A stretch of 14,126 nucleotides of DNA from Chitinophagaceae bacterium. GTDB taxonomy: Bacteria; Bacteroidota; Bacteroidia; Chitinophagales; Chitinophagaceae. Every line of letters begins with the position of its first letter. The stretch's first letter is position 1. The translations under genes were made by a program, and so were the position numbers. A model generated the notes under the pieces. The model was not told the DNA's origin, did not search any database, and saw only the letters and a list, made by a program, of their open reading frames with translations. Shown here one piece after another: positions 13,733 to 14,126 of this stretch. Location of the stretch: NCBI GenBank assembly GCA_025924755.1, contig JAICHT010000061.1, positions 1-14,126 of the forward strand. The letters are read 5' to 3'.

Positions 13733-14126
13733 ATGTCGCTACATCAAATAGTACAGCAGTTTATTACGGGCATGCAGCAAACTACCTGGCTGGAGTATAT
13801 AGCTGTCATTTCCGGTATTGCCAGTGTATGGTATTCAAAAAGAGAGAACATTTTAGTATATCCTGTCGGCCTCATTAATACGGTATTCTACATTTATCTA
13901 AGTATTAAAGGCAGCTTATTGGGCGAAGCCAGCGTAAATTTATATTACACGGTAATGAGTATTTATGGCTGGATATTGTGGGCTAAAAAAGATGCACAAC
14001 ACCACCAGGTAGTACACATTACTTACGCAAGCAAAAAACAATGGCAGCAGCATTTGCTGATCTTTTTCGTTTTTTATATGGTGATATACCTCGCAATGTC
14101 TTACTTAAAACAATATTTTGCTACCG
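13733..14126 (+). CDS. pnuC: PnuC-type vitamin transporter, N-terminal part (3' end outside window)
   Basis: The frame from ATG 13733 stays open to the window edge, giving 131 residues. It has the PnuC pattern: TWLEYIAVISGIASVWYSKR (18-37), ENILVYPVGLINTVFYIYLS (38-57) and ASVNLYYTVMSIYGWILWAK (66-85), with membrane spans around each and a further span at about 108-126. PnuC proteins carry nicotinamide riboside across the inner membrane by facilitated diffusion, driven by phosphorylation inside the cell. Close relatives (PnuT) carry thiamine, and the two are hard to separate by sequence. No thiamine riboswitch is evident in the 84 bases upstream, which slightly favours nicotinamide riboside. 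The kinase or NadR-type partner often found next to it would lie beyond the window. Confidence 0.9.
   Translation, partial: MSLHQIVQQFITGMQQTTWLEYIAVISGIASVWYSKRENILVYPVGLINTVFYIYLSIKGSLLGEASVNLYYTVMSIYGWILWAKKDAQHHQVVHITYASKKQWQQHLLIFFVFYMVIYLAMSYLKQYFAT

Noticed and set aside
12509..14126. Quorum-sensing cassette suggested by the AI-2E family name
   Set aside because: The name is historical; no luxS, lsr or receptor gene is present, and family members have other transport roles.
1..14126. Defence island, prophage, CRISPR or biosynthetic cluster
   Set aside because: No nuclease, helicase, integrase, spaced repeats, precursor peptide or multi-enzyme pathway genes were seen on either strand.

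Overview
The window looks like ordinary chromosome from a member of the Bacteroidota, most likely the Chitinophagaceae or a close relative. The case rests on four things: a CarboxypepD_reg-type outer-membrane beta-barrel protein with a Gly/Arg-rich insert; a DUF5606 protein; start codons without Shine-Dalgarno sequences; and two exact matches to the Bacteroidota -7 promoter box TAnnTTTG. No rRNA, tRNA, CRISPR array, transposase, integrase or phage gene was seen.

Layout. (1) 1-1341, minus: N-terminal 447 residues of a TonB-receptor-like outer-membrane protein, cut by the window start. (2) 1463-3697, plus: a DUF5606 protein, then a cytosolic M3 zinc oligopeptidase ending in a strong terminator. 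(3) 4783-3736, minus: a two-gene unit, a membrane-anchored SCO/SenC protein followed one base later by a Fur-family regulator. (4) 4871-6292: an exported NTF2-like protein and three very small membrane proteins, one of which appears to be cut short by an in-frame TGA. This stretch is more AT-rich than its surroundings. (5) 7075-6302, minus: a membrane-anchored GH25 lysozyme, co-directional with a 70-residue membrane protein. (6) 7150-9967, plus: a radical SAM/SPASM protein, a MarR-type regulator and an exported GHL10 (DUF187) glycoside hydrolase. (7) 10192-11787, plus: an exported, highly biased low-complexity protein, a long hairpin and an outer-membrane protein. (8) 11876-12472, plus: an Nfu/NifU-type Fe-S scaffold with a good promoter. 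(9) 13648-12509, minus: an AI-2E/PerM-family membrane protein, diverging from a PnuC-type vitamin transporter cut by the window end.

Themes are envelope and cell-wall work (two glycan hydrolases, two outer-membrane proteins), metal handling (SCO, Fur, Nfu) and vitamin uptake (PnuC). I found no convincing new multi-gene system. The items most worth a second look are the in-frame TGA at 5521-5523, where a protein-like frame continues for 26 codons; the low-complexity secreted protein at 10192 with its inverted-repeat leader; a perfect 18-bp palindrome at 5648-5665; and the SCO-Fur gene pair.
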